This document shows, in pieces, positions 50,927 through 59,424 of a DNA stretch of 64,000 bases; within the stretch, counting starts at the first letter, position 1, and every line of letters begins with the position of its first letter. The stretch spans positions 1,984,001 through 2,048,000 of the forward strand of contig NZ_CP023699.1 of the NCBI RefSeq assembly GCF_008704495.1. Direction: 5' to 3'. The notes under the pieces are model-generated. The model made no database searches. It saw nothing but the letters and a program-made list of their open reading frames with translations, and was not told the origin of the DNA. The DNA comes from Streptomyces kanamyceticus. GTDB lineage: Bacteria; Actinomycetota; Actinomycetes; Streptomycetales; Streptomycetaceae. A program made the translations under genes and the position numbers.

Positions 50927-51814
50927 ATGCGATACGGCGTGAATCTCCTCAACTTCGGCTCGGGCACGACCCCCGACTCCCTCGTACGACAGGCCACCGA
51001 CGCCCGCGACCTCGGCCTCGAGTTCGCGATGATCTCCGACCACATCGCGGTGACCGAGGACGTCCACACGGTCTATCCGGCGCCGTTCTACGACCAGTTC
51101 GTGCTCGCCGCGCACCTCGCGGGCCGCGTGCCGGGGCTGCGCCTGGGTACGACCATCACCGTCATCCCCTACCGGCACCCCCTGCAGACCGCGCGGATGG
51201 CCGCCAACATCGACCAGCTGAACGACGCCGGGTTCATCCTGGGCGCCGGGGTGGGCTGGTCGCAGGCCGAGTACGAGGTGCTCGGCGTGCCCTTCCGCGA
51301 GCGCGGCGCGATCACCGACGAGTACCTCGCGGCGATCCGCGCCGCCTGGGCCGAGGACCCGACGTCCTTCCGGGGCAAGTACGTCTCCTACGAAGGCGTC
51401 CGCACCGCCCCCGCCCCCGCGACGAGCCCGCACCTGCCCGTCTGGGTGGGCGGCAACTCCCCCGCCGCGCAGGTCCGCGCCGCGCGCCTCGGCGAGGGCT
51501 GGCACCCGTTCATGCCCACCCTGGAGGCGCTGCGCGACGCGCTCCCGCGCATCGCCAGGGAGGCGGACGCCGCGGGCCGCCCGGTCCCCGGTCTCGTGCC
51601 TCGCCTGCAGATCAGGCTCGGCGCGCGGCCGGACACCGCCGAGCGGCCGCTCGGGCACGGCAGCGCCGACCAGGTCCGCGGCGACCTGGAGACCCTCGCG
51701 GAGCTGGGCGCCACCGACGTACTCCTGGACACGTACCCCGGCACCCCCGAGGAACGGACGTCCGCCGAGGAGGACCGGCGCGTACTGGAGCTCGTGATGT
51801 CGACGGCGCCCTGA
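50927..51814 (+). CDS. LLM-class flavin/F420-dependent oxidoreductase
   Basis: 295 residues, TIM barrel of the luciferase-like family: RYGVNLLNFGSGTTPDSL, MISDHIAVTEDVHTVYPAPF, LRLGTTITVIPYRHPL, FILGAGVGWSQAEYEVLGV and LPVWVGGNSPAAQVRAARL are F420-type motifs. ATG 50927 starts at the first beta strand; no strong ribosome binding site is present, a TTG start 21 bp earlier is possible. Substrate unknown. Confidence 0.88.
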   Translation: MRYGVNLLNFGSGTTPDSLVRQATDARDLGLEFAMISDHIAVTEDVHTVYPAPFYDQFVLAAHLAGRVPGLRLGTTITVIPYRHPLQTARMAANIDQLNDAGFILGAGVGWSQAEYEVLGVPFRERGAITDEYLAAIRAAWAEDPTSFRGKYVSYEGVRTAPAPATSPHLPVWVGGNSPAAQVRAARLGEGWHPFMPTLEALRDALPRIAREADAAGRPVPGLVPRLQIRLGARPDTAERPLGHGSADQVRGDLETLAELGATDVLLDTYPGTPEERTSAEEDRRVLELVMSTAP

Positions 51815-51861
51815 TTGTCAGTGGCGCAGGGCACCATCGGTCTCAGGTGAAGGGACCTGCC

Positions 51862-51915
51862 GGAGAAGGCGGGGAAGCCGGGGAAGCCGGGGAAGCCGGG
51901 GAAGCCGGGGAAAGG
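51862..51915. repeat. Tandem 9-bp repeat GGGGAAGCC
   Basis: Four exact copies of GGGGAAGCC (51871-51906), flanked by degenerate copies (GGAGAAGGC before, GGGGAAAGG after). It sits directly before a hypothetical gene and could alter its ribosome binding region when the copy number changes. Confidence 0.8.
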
Positions 51916-51917
51916 GT

Positions 51918-52568
51918 GTGCGCGTGGTGAGACCGCCTACTGCCGTCCAGCGACGGATCATCGAGGCCGCGGAGCCGGGAACCGGGCGCCTGTCCGGCAC
52001 CGAGGCCCAGCTCACGGGCCTGGTGCGGGCCCGTCTCGCGTTCCGCCATCCCCGGCCGCCGCACGCGTATTTCCTGACGCCGGCGGGCCATCGCGTACGT
52101 GAGGAGGGCGCGGCCCCCGCCGCCCCCGCCGCCCCCGAGCCGCCACCGGCCCCCGCGCCCTCCGGGGTCTTCGCCGCGCGCACCGGCACGGAGACGGCAC
52201 CGGTCGGCTCCGAAGGCCCCGCCCGCGCGCGGGAGGTGCGCAGCGCCTGGGAGGGCCTGATCGAGCTGCGCCGCATGACGAACACGGACGGCTCGCGCGA
52301 GCGGCCCTGCGCCTGGGAGCGGGGCCACTTGGTGCAGGCGGCCGCGCTGGCCCTGGAGGCGGCCGGTTGCCAACCCGCGGGTGCGGGACGTGACGGCTAC
52401 CGGGTCGGCGCGACGCCGCAGCCGGAAGCCGTCGCCGTTCGGGAACCGACGCCGGACGGACTGCGCGGCTGCGCGGCGGCCCTGGAGCGGGCCGGGTGGC
52501 AGGTCGGCGAGCACGCGGAGGCGCGCGGCGGCGGACGGTACGTGCTGGCTTCACCGCGGCGGACCTGA
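51918..52568 (+). CDS. Hypothetical protein, Pro/Ala-rich linker
   Basis: 216 residues, not recognised. N-terminal part (about 1-62) could be a small helical domain (PPTAVQRRIIEAAEPGTGRL, HAYFLTPAGHRVREE); a Pro/Ala-rich linker follows (65-85); the C-terminal part has AREVRSAWEGLIELRRM, LVQAAALALEAAGC and LRGCAAALERAGWQVGEH. GTG at 51918 preceded by GGGGAAAGG from the tandem repeat; other GTGs follow at once. Confidence 0.6.
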   Translation: MRVVRPPTAVQRRIIEAAEPGTGRLSGTEAQLTGLVRARLAFRHPRPPHAYFLTPAGHRVREEGAAPAAPAAPEPPPAPAPSGVFAARTGTETAPVGSEGPARAREVRSAWEGLIELRRMTNTDGSRERPCAWERGHLVQAAALALEAAGCQPAGAGRDGYRVGATPQPEAVAVREPTPDGLRGCAAALERAGWQVGEHAEARGGGRYVLASPRRT

Positions 52569-52680
52569 GCCGGAAGGAGCAGCGGCGGCCCGGCGGAATT
52601 CCCTGTGGCACCGATGAGTTGAAGGCACGGGGCACAACCCCCGTGACCAGTGCGACCCGAAGACCTTCGAAGGGAACACC

Positions 52681-53103
52681 GTGGCAGAGCCGTATTCCGT
52701 GAGCGTCGGCGTCCGTGGGTACGAGACGGACTCGCAGGGCCATCTCAACCAGGCCGTGTACCTCCAGTACGCCGAGCACGCCCGCTGGTCCCTGCTGCGC
52801 GCGGCGGGGATCGCGCAGACCGACCTGCTGGACAAGGGCGTCGGCCCGGTGGCCCTGGAGAACACGGTCCGCTACCGCAGCGAGCTGCGCGCGGGCGACG
52901 AGATCACGGTGAGCTGCAGGTTCGTCTGGGGCGAGCGCAAGACGTTCCGTACGGAGCAGACGATAACGAAGGCGGACGGCATGGTGGCCGCGACGGTGAC
53001 CGGGGTCGCCGGGCTGCTCGACCTCAAGGAGCGGCGGATGGTGTCGGATCCGCTCGACTACTTCCGGGCGCTGGCGTCCGATCCGGGGCTGCTCGGGCTC
53101 TAA
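52681..53103 (+). CDS. Acyl-CoA thioesterase, 4HBT hotdog family
   Basis: 140 residues, single hotdog fold: RGYETDSQGHLNQAVYLQYA (catalytic Asp in the YETDSQGHLN motif), YRSELRAGDEITVSC, ERKTFRTEQTI. This is the YbgC/FadM type with Asp in place. GTG start after GAAGGGAA. Cytosolic, hydrolyses acyl-CoA; chain length unknown. Confidence 0.88.
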   Translation: MAEPYSVSVGVRGYETDSQGHLNQAVYLQYAEHARWSLLRAAGIAQTDLLDKGVGPVALENTVRYRSELRAGDEITVSCRFVWGERKTFRTEQTITKADGMVAATVTGVAGLLDLKERRMVSDPLDYFRALASDPGLLGL

Positions 53104-53142
53104 CGCCCCCTGAGTCTCCCTGACGCCACACGCGGCGCGTCG

Positions 53143-53180
53143 TGGACACGGCTCGCAGCCCCGTCAGTTAGCCGTGTCCA
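53143..53180. terminator. 11-bp stem hairpin after the thioesterase gene
   Basis: TGGACACGGCT / AGCCGTGTCCA, perfect, 16-nt loop, 40 bp after the thioesterase stop and 150 bp before the nuclease start. Most likely terminator; the long loop leaves an operator role open. Confidence 0.6.
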
Positions 53181-53332
53181 TGACATCGTCACCCAACCGT
53201 TCCACGACGTTCACACGAGATCACGCACATCCGTGCCACTCTCCCGGTGGTCGATTAGTCAACTCGCGTAGACCGCACGCTCCTTGGGCGGGCGCGCGGC
53301 TCGCGAGGCCTTCGGGAAAGGACACCCCCCAC

Positions 53333-54157
53333 ATGCCCGTCCCGCGCGTACGCCGCTGGCAACCCCTGGCACTGACCGCGGCCGCGGTCCTCGTCGGCAT
53401 CACCGTGCCGACCACCGCGACGGCCACCACATCCCCCACACAGGCACCGGCGGCCACAGCCGTCGGCGCCTACGACGACACGTACTACAAGGACGCGCTC
53501 GGCAAGACAGGCCCCGAGCTCAAGTCCGCGCTGCACACGATCATCAGCGAGCAGACCAAGCTCTCGTACGACCAGGTCTGGGACGCCCTCAAGACCACCG
53601 ACGAGGACCCCGCCAACAGCTCCAACGTGATCCTGCTCTACAGCGGCACCTCACGGAGCAAGGGCAGCAGCGGCGGTGACCAGGGCGACTGGAACCGCGA
53701 GCACGTCTGGGCCAAGTCCCACGGGGACTTCGGCACCTCGACGGGGCCCGGCACCGACATCCACCACCTGCGTCCCGAGGACGTCACGGTGAACAGCATC
53801 CGCGGCAACAAGGACTTCGACAACGGCGGCAGCGCCGTCGAAGGAGCCCCCGGCAACCTCACCGACGACGACTCCTTCGAGCCGCGCGACGCGGTCAAGG
53901 GCGACGTGGCCCGCATGATCCTCTACATGGCCGTGCGCTACGACGGCGAGAGCGGCTTCCCCGACCTGGAGCCCAACGACAAGGTGGACAACGGCAGCGC
54001 GCCCGCCATCGGCCGCCTCTCCGTCCTCAAGCAGTGGAGCGACGAGGACCCGCCGGACGCGTTCGAGAAGAACCGGAACCAGGTCATATTCGACAAGTTC
54101 CAGCACAACAGGAACCCGTTCATCGACCACCCGGAGTGGGTCGAGGAGGTCTACTGA
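53333..54157 (+). CDS. Secreted endonuclease I-family DNase
   Basis: 274 residues. Signal peptide (LALTAAAVLVGITVPTTATA), a mature N-terminal region with KSALHTIISEQTKLSYDQVW, then the catalytic core: WNREHVWAKSHGDFG (His general base), TDIHHLRPEDVTVNSIRGN and KGDVARMILYMAVRYDG. These belong to the EndA/NucM type beta-beta-alpha-metal nucleases. ATG 53333 is the first Met before the signal peptide. Degrades extracellular DNA. Confidence 0.9.
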   Translation: MPVPRVRRWQPLALTAAAVLVGITVPTTATATTSPTQAPAATAVGAYDDTYYKDALGKTGPELKSALHTIISEQTKLSYDQVWDALKTTDEDPANSSNVILLYSGTSRSKGSSGGDQGDWNREHVWAKSHGDFGTSTGPGTDIHHLRPEDVTVNSIRGNKDFDNGGSAVEGAPGNLTDDDSFEPRDAVKGDVARMILYMAVRYDGESGFPDLEPNDKVDNGSAPAIGRLSVLKQWSDEDPPDAFEKNRNQVIFDKFQHNRNPFIDHPEWVEEVY

Positions 54158-54166
54158 CCTGACCGT

Positions 54167-56725
54167 TCACCTCCCGCCACCGCCCTCGAGCTCCTTGGCC
54201 GGTGGCCCCCCACCGGTGTCGGCGAAGAACTGCCAGAGCGTGACCATGGCCACCGCCTGTGCGACCAGATAGGCGAGCTGGAGCGACAAGTACCGCATCT
54301 GGTAGATCGACAGGAGGAGCCCGAACCGGCTCTGCCAGAACCGGCGTTCGCCCTGGAAGACATCGAGGTCCAGGGCGATGCCGGTGAGCGTGAGGACGAG
54401 CAGCATCGTCAGCACTTCCAGGCCGATGTCTCCGTACCCCTGGTCCATCAAGAAGTTCCCCAGCGCGTCGACGCCGGCGGGCAGGGCGAAGGCCGCGGCC
54501 ACCATCAGCGCCTTCACCGGCCCGCGCCGCCCCGGCAGGCAGCGCCAGAGCGCGCCGAGCACGAACCCCGCGCCTGCCCAGCAGGTCTGCCAGGTCACGA
54601 AGCCGCTCACCATGTCGGGCAGCCCGAATCCGTAGTACGCGCTGCCGCGCCAGTTGTCGCCTCGGATCCAGCCCGACCAGACCACCACCGCGCTCGCCGG
54701 GAGGCCGAACAAGCACGCGATGAGGGCGGCTCTGCAGCCGTTGCCCCACCAGGTGTCACGCGGTCCCATGGCGAGCGCCACGTCGACGACCGAGACGTCG
54801 GAGGGCAGCCGGTCGGTGGTTCCCGCGCCGCTGGTCCAGGTGTGCAGTCCGCGTACCTCCTGTTCGAGCAGGCGACGTTGGAGTATGTCGTCGTCCGACT
54901 GTCCCGCCTCCAGTCGGCGCATCATCGCGTGGATCTCGCGGTAGCGCCGGGCACGGCCGAGCAGGTCGGAGCGCCGAGCGGCCGTGACGCTGGCGCCGAG
55001 CCGCTCACCGGTCCTCTCCAGGTCGTGTCCGAGGACGGTCCGGCCCGGGGCCACGACCGTGATCAGGCGCAGTGCCGCCATGTTCAGGAAGAGCCAGAGG
55101 GCTTCGAGAAGTGAGTTGTTTTCGAAGGCGCCGAGGCCCAGGCCGACGATGACGGGGAAGAACAGCAGGAACAGCCGCCGGTCCTCCGCTTCCGCGACCG
55201 GCGATTCGGTGGCTCGCACGCTGGCGGCCCGCAGCGCGGTGAGGACGACGAGGCCGGTGATGAGCCAGTGGTACCAGAACCACCAGTTCTGGAAGTTCAC
55301 GGCGAACCAGGTGAGATTCGTCCTGAGGTCGTCCAGGTGCTCCCAGCCGTACGCGGGGTCCCCTCGGTGGCTCAGCCAGGAGGCACGCTGCCAGTCGCGT
55401 TCCGCGGTCAGGGCGTAGCAGACGCCGACGACCACGGTGCTGACGAGGACCGCGGGTCCCGCGTACCGGAGTTGCAACTCGCGCGGCCCGTAGGGGGCCG
55501 TCCTGCTCGGCGGGACGAGGCCGCAGTCGCGGGCCGCGCGCCAGGCGGCCGCGGCGAATCCGACGAGGCCGAGGGCCAGCGCGCAGCCTTGGGCGGTGAA
55601 CAGTGCGTACACCGCCCTGTCCGGCGCGCCCCCGTGAAGCTCCAGTGACGTGGGCAGCCCGAACCGTTGCGGCGCGCAGCTCACCGCGAGCAGAGGGGCG
55701 GCCAAGGCCACCGCCGCCCATGCGACGGGTCGTCGCGGCCGTCCGAAGGCGAGCATCAGCACGGCGGCGCCGAGACTCATGGGCAGGCTGAGCCGCTGTT
55801 CACGGTCGTACCAGGCCTCCTCGTCGCCCAAGGCCCTGGCCAGGCGGTAGAACACCTCGTCGGCATTGACGACGGTGACGAGCCCGGCCGAGACCCAGGC
55901 CCAGTCGCTCAGTGTCCGCGCGGCCCGCGTCTCCGCCGCGCTGGCCCCTGCTCGGCGGCGCACCTGCCGGGCCGCGTACAGCAGGAGCCCGCTCGCCGCG
56001 AACGTCCACGCCATGCCGCCCACGGTGCTGACGTTGGCGAACAGCAGCCGGTCGTCCTGCGCCCCGAGCGACCGCTGCCAGCTCGGTTCGATCCGGACGT
56101 CGACGGGCGGCGGGGCCCTCTCGCCCTTGGGGTACCACACGAGCGCGGTGGCGTCCTTCCGCGTGGTCGGCTCCGGTTCGGCGGACTCGGCTCCCGGGGC
56201 GCCGGGGTCCACCAGGATCTCCGTCCAGTCGACGCGGTGGAGCCCGGGCGCCGGTGCGAAGAGCAGCCGCCAGTACGCCACACCCCGTTTCACCTTCCAG
56301 GGGCCGAGGGCGAACCACTCCGTGGCCTCGTCGATCCAGGAGAAGGTGTCGAAGGCGACCTCGAAGCCGCCCTTCTCCGCACTCACCCGGGGGCTCCCCT
56401 CGGGCCGCCACTCGCCCCACCACTGGTGCTGCGACTCGTGGGGGCGGGTCAGGCAGCCCATGGCCTTGCGGTACGCGCCGGTGTCCTCGCTCATCAGGAG
56501 CGACGAGGCGAGCCGCCAGGACGAGGGGACGTGGACGGTCAGGCTCGCGGTCACCTTGGTGTGGATGCGGCCGCCGTGCGCAAGCCGGACGGAGGCGCTC
56601 GCCTCGGCCTTGTCCAGGCCCGCGGTGTCGCACCTCTTGTCCAGCGACTCCTGGACGGCTCCCGCCCGCGCGGGCCACAGCACCGCGCACAGCGTGAGCA
56701 ACAGCACGACCGCACGTTTCCCCAA
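54167..56725 (-). CDS. Large membrane protein, DUF6185-like
   Basis: 852 residues. Signal peptide (VLLLTLCAVLWPARAGA), an extracytoplasmic beta-rich domain to about residue 230, then about a dozen membrane segments in two blocks (about 235-560 and 690-840), separated by a cytosolic helical section (HDLERTGERLGASVTAARRS, REIHAMMRRLEAGQSDDD). Conserved-looking aromatic stretch WFAVNFQNWWFWYHWLITG. I recall such proteins as DUF6185; function unknown. Convergent with the nuclease gene with a 9-bp gap; the aldo/keto reductase ends 26 bp upstream. Confidence 0.7.
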   Translation of the reverse strand: MGKRAVVLLLTLCAVLWPARAGAVQESLDKRCDTAGLDKAEASASVRLAHGGRIHTKVTASLTVHVPSSWRLASSLLMSEDTGAYRKAMGCLTRPHESQHQWWGEWRPEGSPRVSAEKGGFEVAFDTFSWIDEATEWFALGPWKVKRGVAYWRLLFAPAPGLHRVDWTEILVDPGAPGAESAEPEPTTRKDATALVWYPKGERAPPPVDVRIEPSWQRSLGAQDDRLLFANVSTVGGMAWTFAASGLLLYAARQVRRRAGASAAETRAARTLSDWAWVSAGLVTVVNADEVFYRLARALGDEEAWYDREQRLSLPMSLGAAVLMLAFGRPRRPVAWAAVALAAPLLAVSCAPQRFGLPTSLELHGGAPDRAVYALFTAQGCALALGLVGFAAAAWRAARDCGLVPPSRTAPYGPRELQLRYAGPAVLVSTVVVGVCYALTAERDWQRASWLSHRGDPAYGWEHLDDLRTNLTWFAVNFQNWWFWYHWLITGLVVLTALRAASVRATESPVAEAEDRRLFLLFFPVIVGLGLGAFENNSLLEALWLFLNMAALRLITVVAPGRTVLGHDLERTGERLGASVTAARRSDLLGRARRYREIHAMMRRLEAGQSDDDILQRRLLEQEVRGLHTWTSGAGTTDRLPSDVSVVDVALAMGPRDTWWGNGCRAALIACLFGLPASAVVVWSGWIRGDNWRGSAYYGFGLPDMVSGFVTWQTCWAGAGFVLGALWRCLPGRRGPVKALMVAAAFALPAGVDALGNFLMDQGYGDIGLEVLTMLLVLTLTGIALDLDVFQGERRFWQSRFGLLLSIYQMRYLSLQLAYLVAQAVAMVTLWQFFADTGGGPPAKELEGGGGR

Positions 56726-56751
56726 CTACCGCCCCCGACGCTTGAGTTGGT

Positions 56752-57684
56752 CTATCCGTCAGTGTCCACGAGCGCGGCGAGTTCCGCGAGGTCCTCGGCG
56801 TCGAGCCGCAGTCCGGCCGCCGCCACGTTCTCCGCCAGATGGGCCGGTGACGACGTTCCCGGGATCGCGAGCATCGCGGGCGAGACGGCGAGGAGCCACG
56901 CCAGGGTGACCTGCGCGGGCGTGGCTCCGTGTCGGTCCGCGACGCGCCGGAGCACGTCGAGGTCGGGCGCTCCCGCGCCGCCGAAGGGGAAGTACGGGAC
57001 GTACGCGATGTCCTGCGCGGCACAGAGTTCGACCAGCTCGGCGTGCTCGCGCGTGAGGGGGCTGAATCTGTTCTGCAGGGCGGCGACGGGGGCGATCTCC
57101 CGCGCCTCCGCGAGCTGTTCGGGCGTGGCGCTACTGACTCCGAGGTGCCGGATGAGGCCCTCGTCGCGCAGGGCCGCCAGCGTGGCGAAGCGGTCGCCGC
57201 CGGGGCCGTCCGTGGTCAGGAAGCGGAGATAGACCAGGTCGAGGTGGTCCCGGCCGAGTTCGCGCAGATTGCGGTGCACGGCGGCGCGCAGCTCGGCCGG
57301 GTCCGCCGGGTCGAGCCAGCTGCCGTCGGGGAGGCGTCCTGGACCGACCTTGGTGGCGATCACCAGTTCGTCGGCGTAGGGGTGCAGGGCCTTGCGGATG
57401 AGGTCGTTGGCCGCGATGTCCTCGAAGAAGTAGAAGGCGGCCGTGTCGATGTGGTTCACGCCGAGCTCGACGGCGCGGCGCAGCACCTCGATGCCCCGCG
57501 CGGGGTCGTGGGCGGGCCCTTCCCACCGGCCCGCGGGCAGCCGCATCGCGCCGAAGCCCATGCGGTTCACGGGGAGCTCACCGCCGATGAGCCACTGCCC
57601 GGCGGCAGCCGCGGCCACGCTGCCGCTGCCTTTGCTGTTGACCTCGCTGATGCCGCCGCTGATGTCTTCGCTGGTTGCTGCCAT
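56752..57684 (-). CDS. Aldo/keto reductase
   Basis: 310 residues with an atypical Ser/Gly-rich start. Catalytic tetrad Asp and aromatic in NHIDTAAFYFFED (Tyr replaced by Phe-Phe, AAFYFF), Lys in VIATKVGPG, LDLVYLRF where the catalytic His is Arg/Leu region, HLGVSSATPEQL. Some tetrad residues are thus unusual compared with the 43258 enzyme, which bears on activity. ATG 57684. Divergent from the LuxR-type gene at 57770. Confidence 0.82.
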   Translation of the reverse strand: MAATSEDISGGISEVNSKGSGSVAAAAAGQWLIGGELPVNRMGFGAMRLPAGRWEGPAHDPARGIEVLRRAVELGVNHIDTAAFYFFEDIAANDLIRKALHPYADELVIATKVGPGRLPDGSWLDPADPAELRAAVHRNLRELGRDHLDLVYLRFLTTDGPGGDRFATLAALRDEGLIRHLGVSSATPEQLAEAREIAPVAALQNRFSPLTREHAELVELCAAQDIAYVPYFPFGGAGAPDLDVLRRVADRHGATPAQVTLAWLLAVSPAMLAIPGTSSPAHLAENVAAAGLRLDAEDLAELAALVDTDG

Positions 57685-57723
57685 GGCCAGATCCTGTGCG
57701 CCGCGCCCGAAGACCGCGATCAC

Positions 57724-57741
57724 GTGGCCACTTGCTGCCAC
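57724..57741. promoter_or_regulatory. Inverted repeat GTGGC-N8-GCCAC
   Basis: Perfect 5-bp arms between the divergent aldo/keto reductase and HTH genes. It may be the site for the adjacent HTH protein. Short arms, so weak evidence. Confidence 0.35.
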
Positions 57742-57769
57742 GCCGACCGCGCCGCAGACTGTCCGCACC

Positions 57770-58465
57770 ATGCCGAGCCCTACGACGAACGACCACATCG
57801 TGTCCCTGCGCGGCGAGCGCGAGCTGGTGCGCCGGGCGGGCGGCCTGTTCACCGGGGCCCGCGAGGAGTTCCTGTGCGCGGCGGCCGACCTGGTGACCTT
57901 CTCGCCGGGCGTGAACGCCGCCTTCGCCGAGGGAGGGCGCCCGCCGCTCGTCCCCGGCGGCCTGGTCATGCGCAAGCTGTACACGCCGCGCGCGCTCGCG
58001 GACCACGCCTCCGAGCAGCGCCTCGTCAGGATCGCCGCGTCGGGGGCGCAGGTGCGGATCTCGGCCGCGCCGCTCGCGCACGAGGCGATCGTCATCGACC
58101 GGCGGGTGGCGATCCTCGCGGGGGCGCCGGTCAGGGGCGTGCGGACCTTCACGGTGATCCAGTCCCCGATCGCGGTCGAGGGCGTGCGGGCGCTGGTGTA
58201 CGCCGCCTGGGAGACGGCCACCGATCTCGCCGAGTTCCGCCGCACGCGACCGCCCGCGCTGGACGAGGAGGCGCGCCGCGTCCTGCGGGCGCTCGGCGCC
58301 GGGCAGACCGACGAGGTGGCGGCGCGTGAACTGGGCATGTCGCTGCGCACGTTCCGCAGGCGCGTCGCCGAACTGATGACGGCGCTCGGCGCCACGTCCC
58401 GCTTCCAAGCGGGGCTCCGGGCGCGCGAGTTGGATTTCGACGGCCGGGGCGGGGCAGGCAATTGA
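57770..58465 (+). CDS. LuxR-type HTH regulator, TrmB-like
   Basis: 231 residues. N-terminal part (about 8-160) resembles the phospholipase-like sensor region of TrmB-like actinobacterial regulators (LFTGAREEFLCAAADLVTF, VMRKLYTPRALADHASEQRL, EAIVIDRRVAILAG). C-terminal LuxR-like helix-turn-helix at 170-225 (LRALGAGQTDEVAARELGMS, LRTFRRRVAELMTALGATSR). ATG 57770 chosen as first Met. Divergent from the aldo/keto reductase, the likely target. Confidence 0.8.
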   Translation: MPSPTTNDHIVSLRGERELVRRAGGLFTGAREEFLCAAADLVTFSPGVNAAFAEGGRPPLVPGGLVMRKLYTPRALADHASEQRLVRIAASGAQVRISAAPLAHEAIVIDRRVAILAGAPVRGVRTFTVIQSPIAVEGVRALVYAAWETATDLAEFRRTRPPALDEEARRVLRALGAGQTDEVAARELGMSLRTFRRRVAELMTALGATSRFQAGLRARELDFDGRGGAGN

Positions 58466-58563
58466 CTGTGGCACAGGACCGTCTAGATTGATGCCCGATC
58501 TGCTTGATCATTGAACTGCCTGCGCCGCGTCCGCTGCGCCCAGTACGTTCCAGGAGGCTTCCC

Positions 58564-59406
58564 GTGTCAGACGACGTACCCCAGCTCGGCCCCATCGAGA
58601 TCGACGCCGCGGAGGCCGCCGAGGCCGGGGCGATACGCGCCCGCATCGACACCGGCAAGCCGCACTCCGCACGCTTTTGGAACTACTTCGTGGGCGGCAA
58701 GGACAACTACGAGAAGGACCGCGAGCTCGGGGACCACATCAAGGAGATCTTCCCCGGTCTGGTCGACGTGGCGCGCACCAGCCGCCTGTTCCTGGGCCGT
58801 GCCGTCCGCCACCTCGCCACGGAGCAGGGCGTACGCCAGTTCCTCGACATCGGCACGGGCCTGCCCACGGCCGACAACACGCACGAGGTCGCCCAGGCCG
58901 CGGCCCCCGACTCGCGCATCGTCTACGTCGACAACGACCCGCTGGTCCTCGCGCACGCCCGCGCCCTCCTCACGAGCACGTCCGAGGGCGAGACGGCGTA
59001 CATCGACGCCGACCTCTACGACCCCGAGGCGATCCTCCGCGAGGCGGCGAAGACCCTGGACCTCTCGCGCCCCGTCGCCCTGATCATCCTCAACACGCTC
59101 GGCCACGTCGCCGACTACGCCCAGGCCCGCGACCTGGTCAACCGCCTCATGGCCGGACTGCCGTCCGGCAGCTACCTGGTCATCAGCGACTCCACGGCCA
59201 CCAGCGAGGGCATGATCGCCGCGTCGAACGAGTACAACAAGAGCGGAGCGACCCCCTACTACGTACGCGAAGTGGCGGAGATCGGCGGCTTCTTCGACGG
59301 CCTCGACCTGGTGGAGCCCGGCGTCGAGCAGGTCACGCGGTGGCGTGCGGAGACGGCGGACTCGACGGCGGTCGACGCGTACGGGGCCGTGGGGCGCAAG
59401 GCCTAG
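58564..59406 (+). CDS. DUF574-type SAM-dependent methyltransferase (copy 2)
   Basis: 280 residues. SARFWNYFVGGKDNYEKD, QFLDIGTGLPTADNTHEVAQ (SAM motif, about residue 97), IVYVDNDPLVLAHARALL and FFDGLDLVEPGVEQVTRW match copy 1 at 40054-40878. GTG 58564 follows GGAGG. It is convergent with the trypsin-STAND gene (18-bp gap). Substrate unknown. Confidence 0.88.
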   Translation: MSDDVPQLGPIEIDAAEAAEAGAIRARIDTGKPHSARFWNYFVGGKDNYEKDRELGDHIKEIFPGLVDVARTSRLFLGRAVRHLATEQGVRQFLDIGTGLPTADNTHEVAQAAAPDSRIVYVDNDPLVLAHARALLTSTSEGETAYIDADLYDPEAILREAAKTLDLSRPVALIILNTLGHVADYAQARDLVNRLMAGLPSGSYLVISDSTATSEGMIAASNEYNKSGATPYYVREVAEIGGFFDGLDLVEPGVEQVTRWRAETADSTAVDAYGAVGRKA

Positions 59407-59424
59407 CGGCCCGGTCAGGTCAGG

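Noticed and set aside
51871..51906. Possible CRISPR-like repeat
   Set aside because: Units are 9 bp and directly adjacent without spacers; it is a simple tandem repeat.
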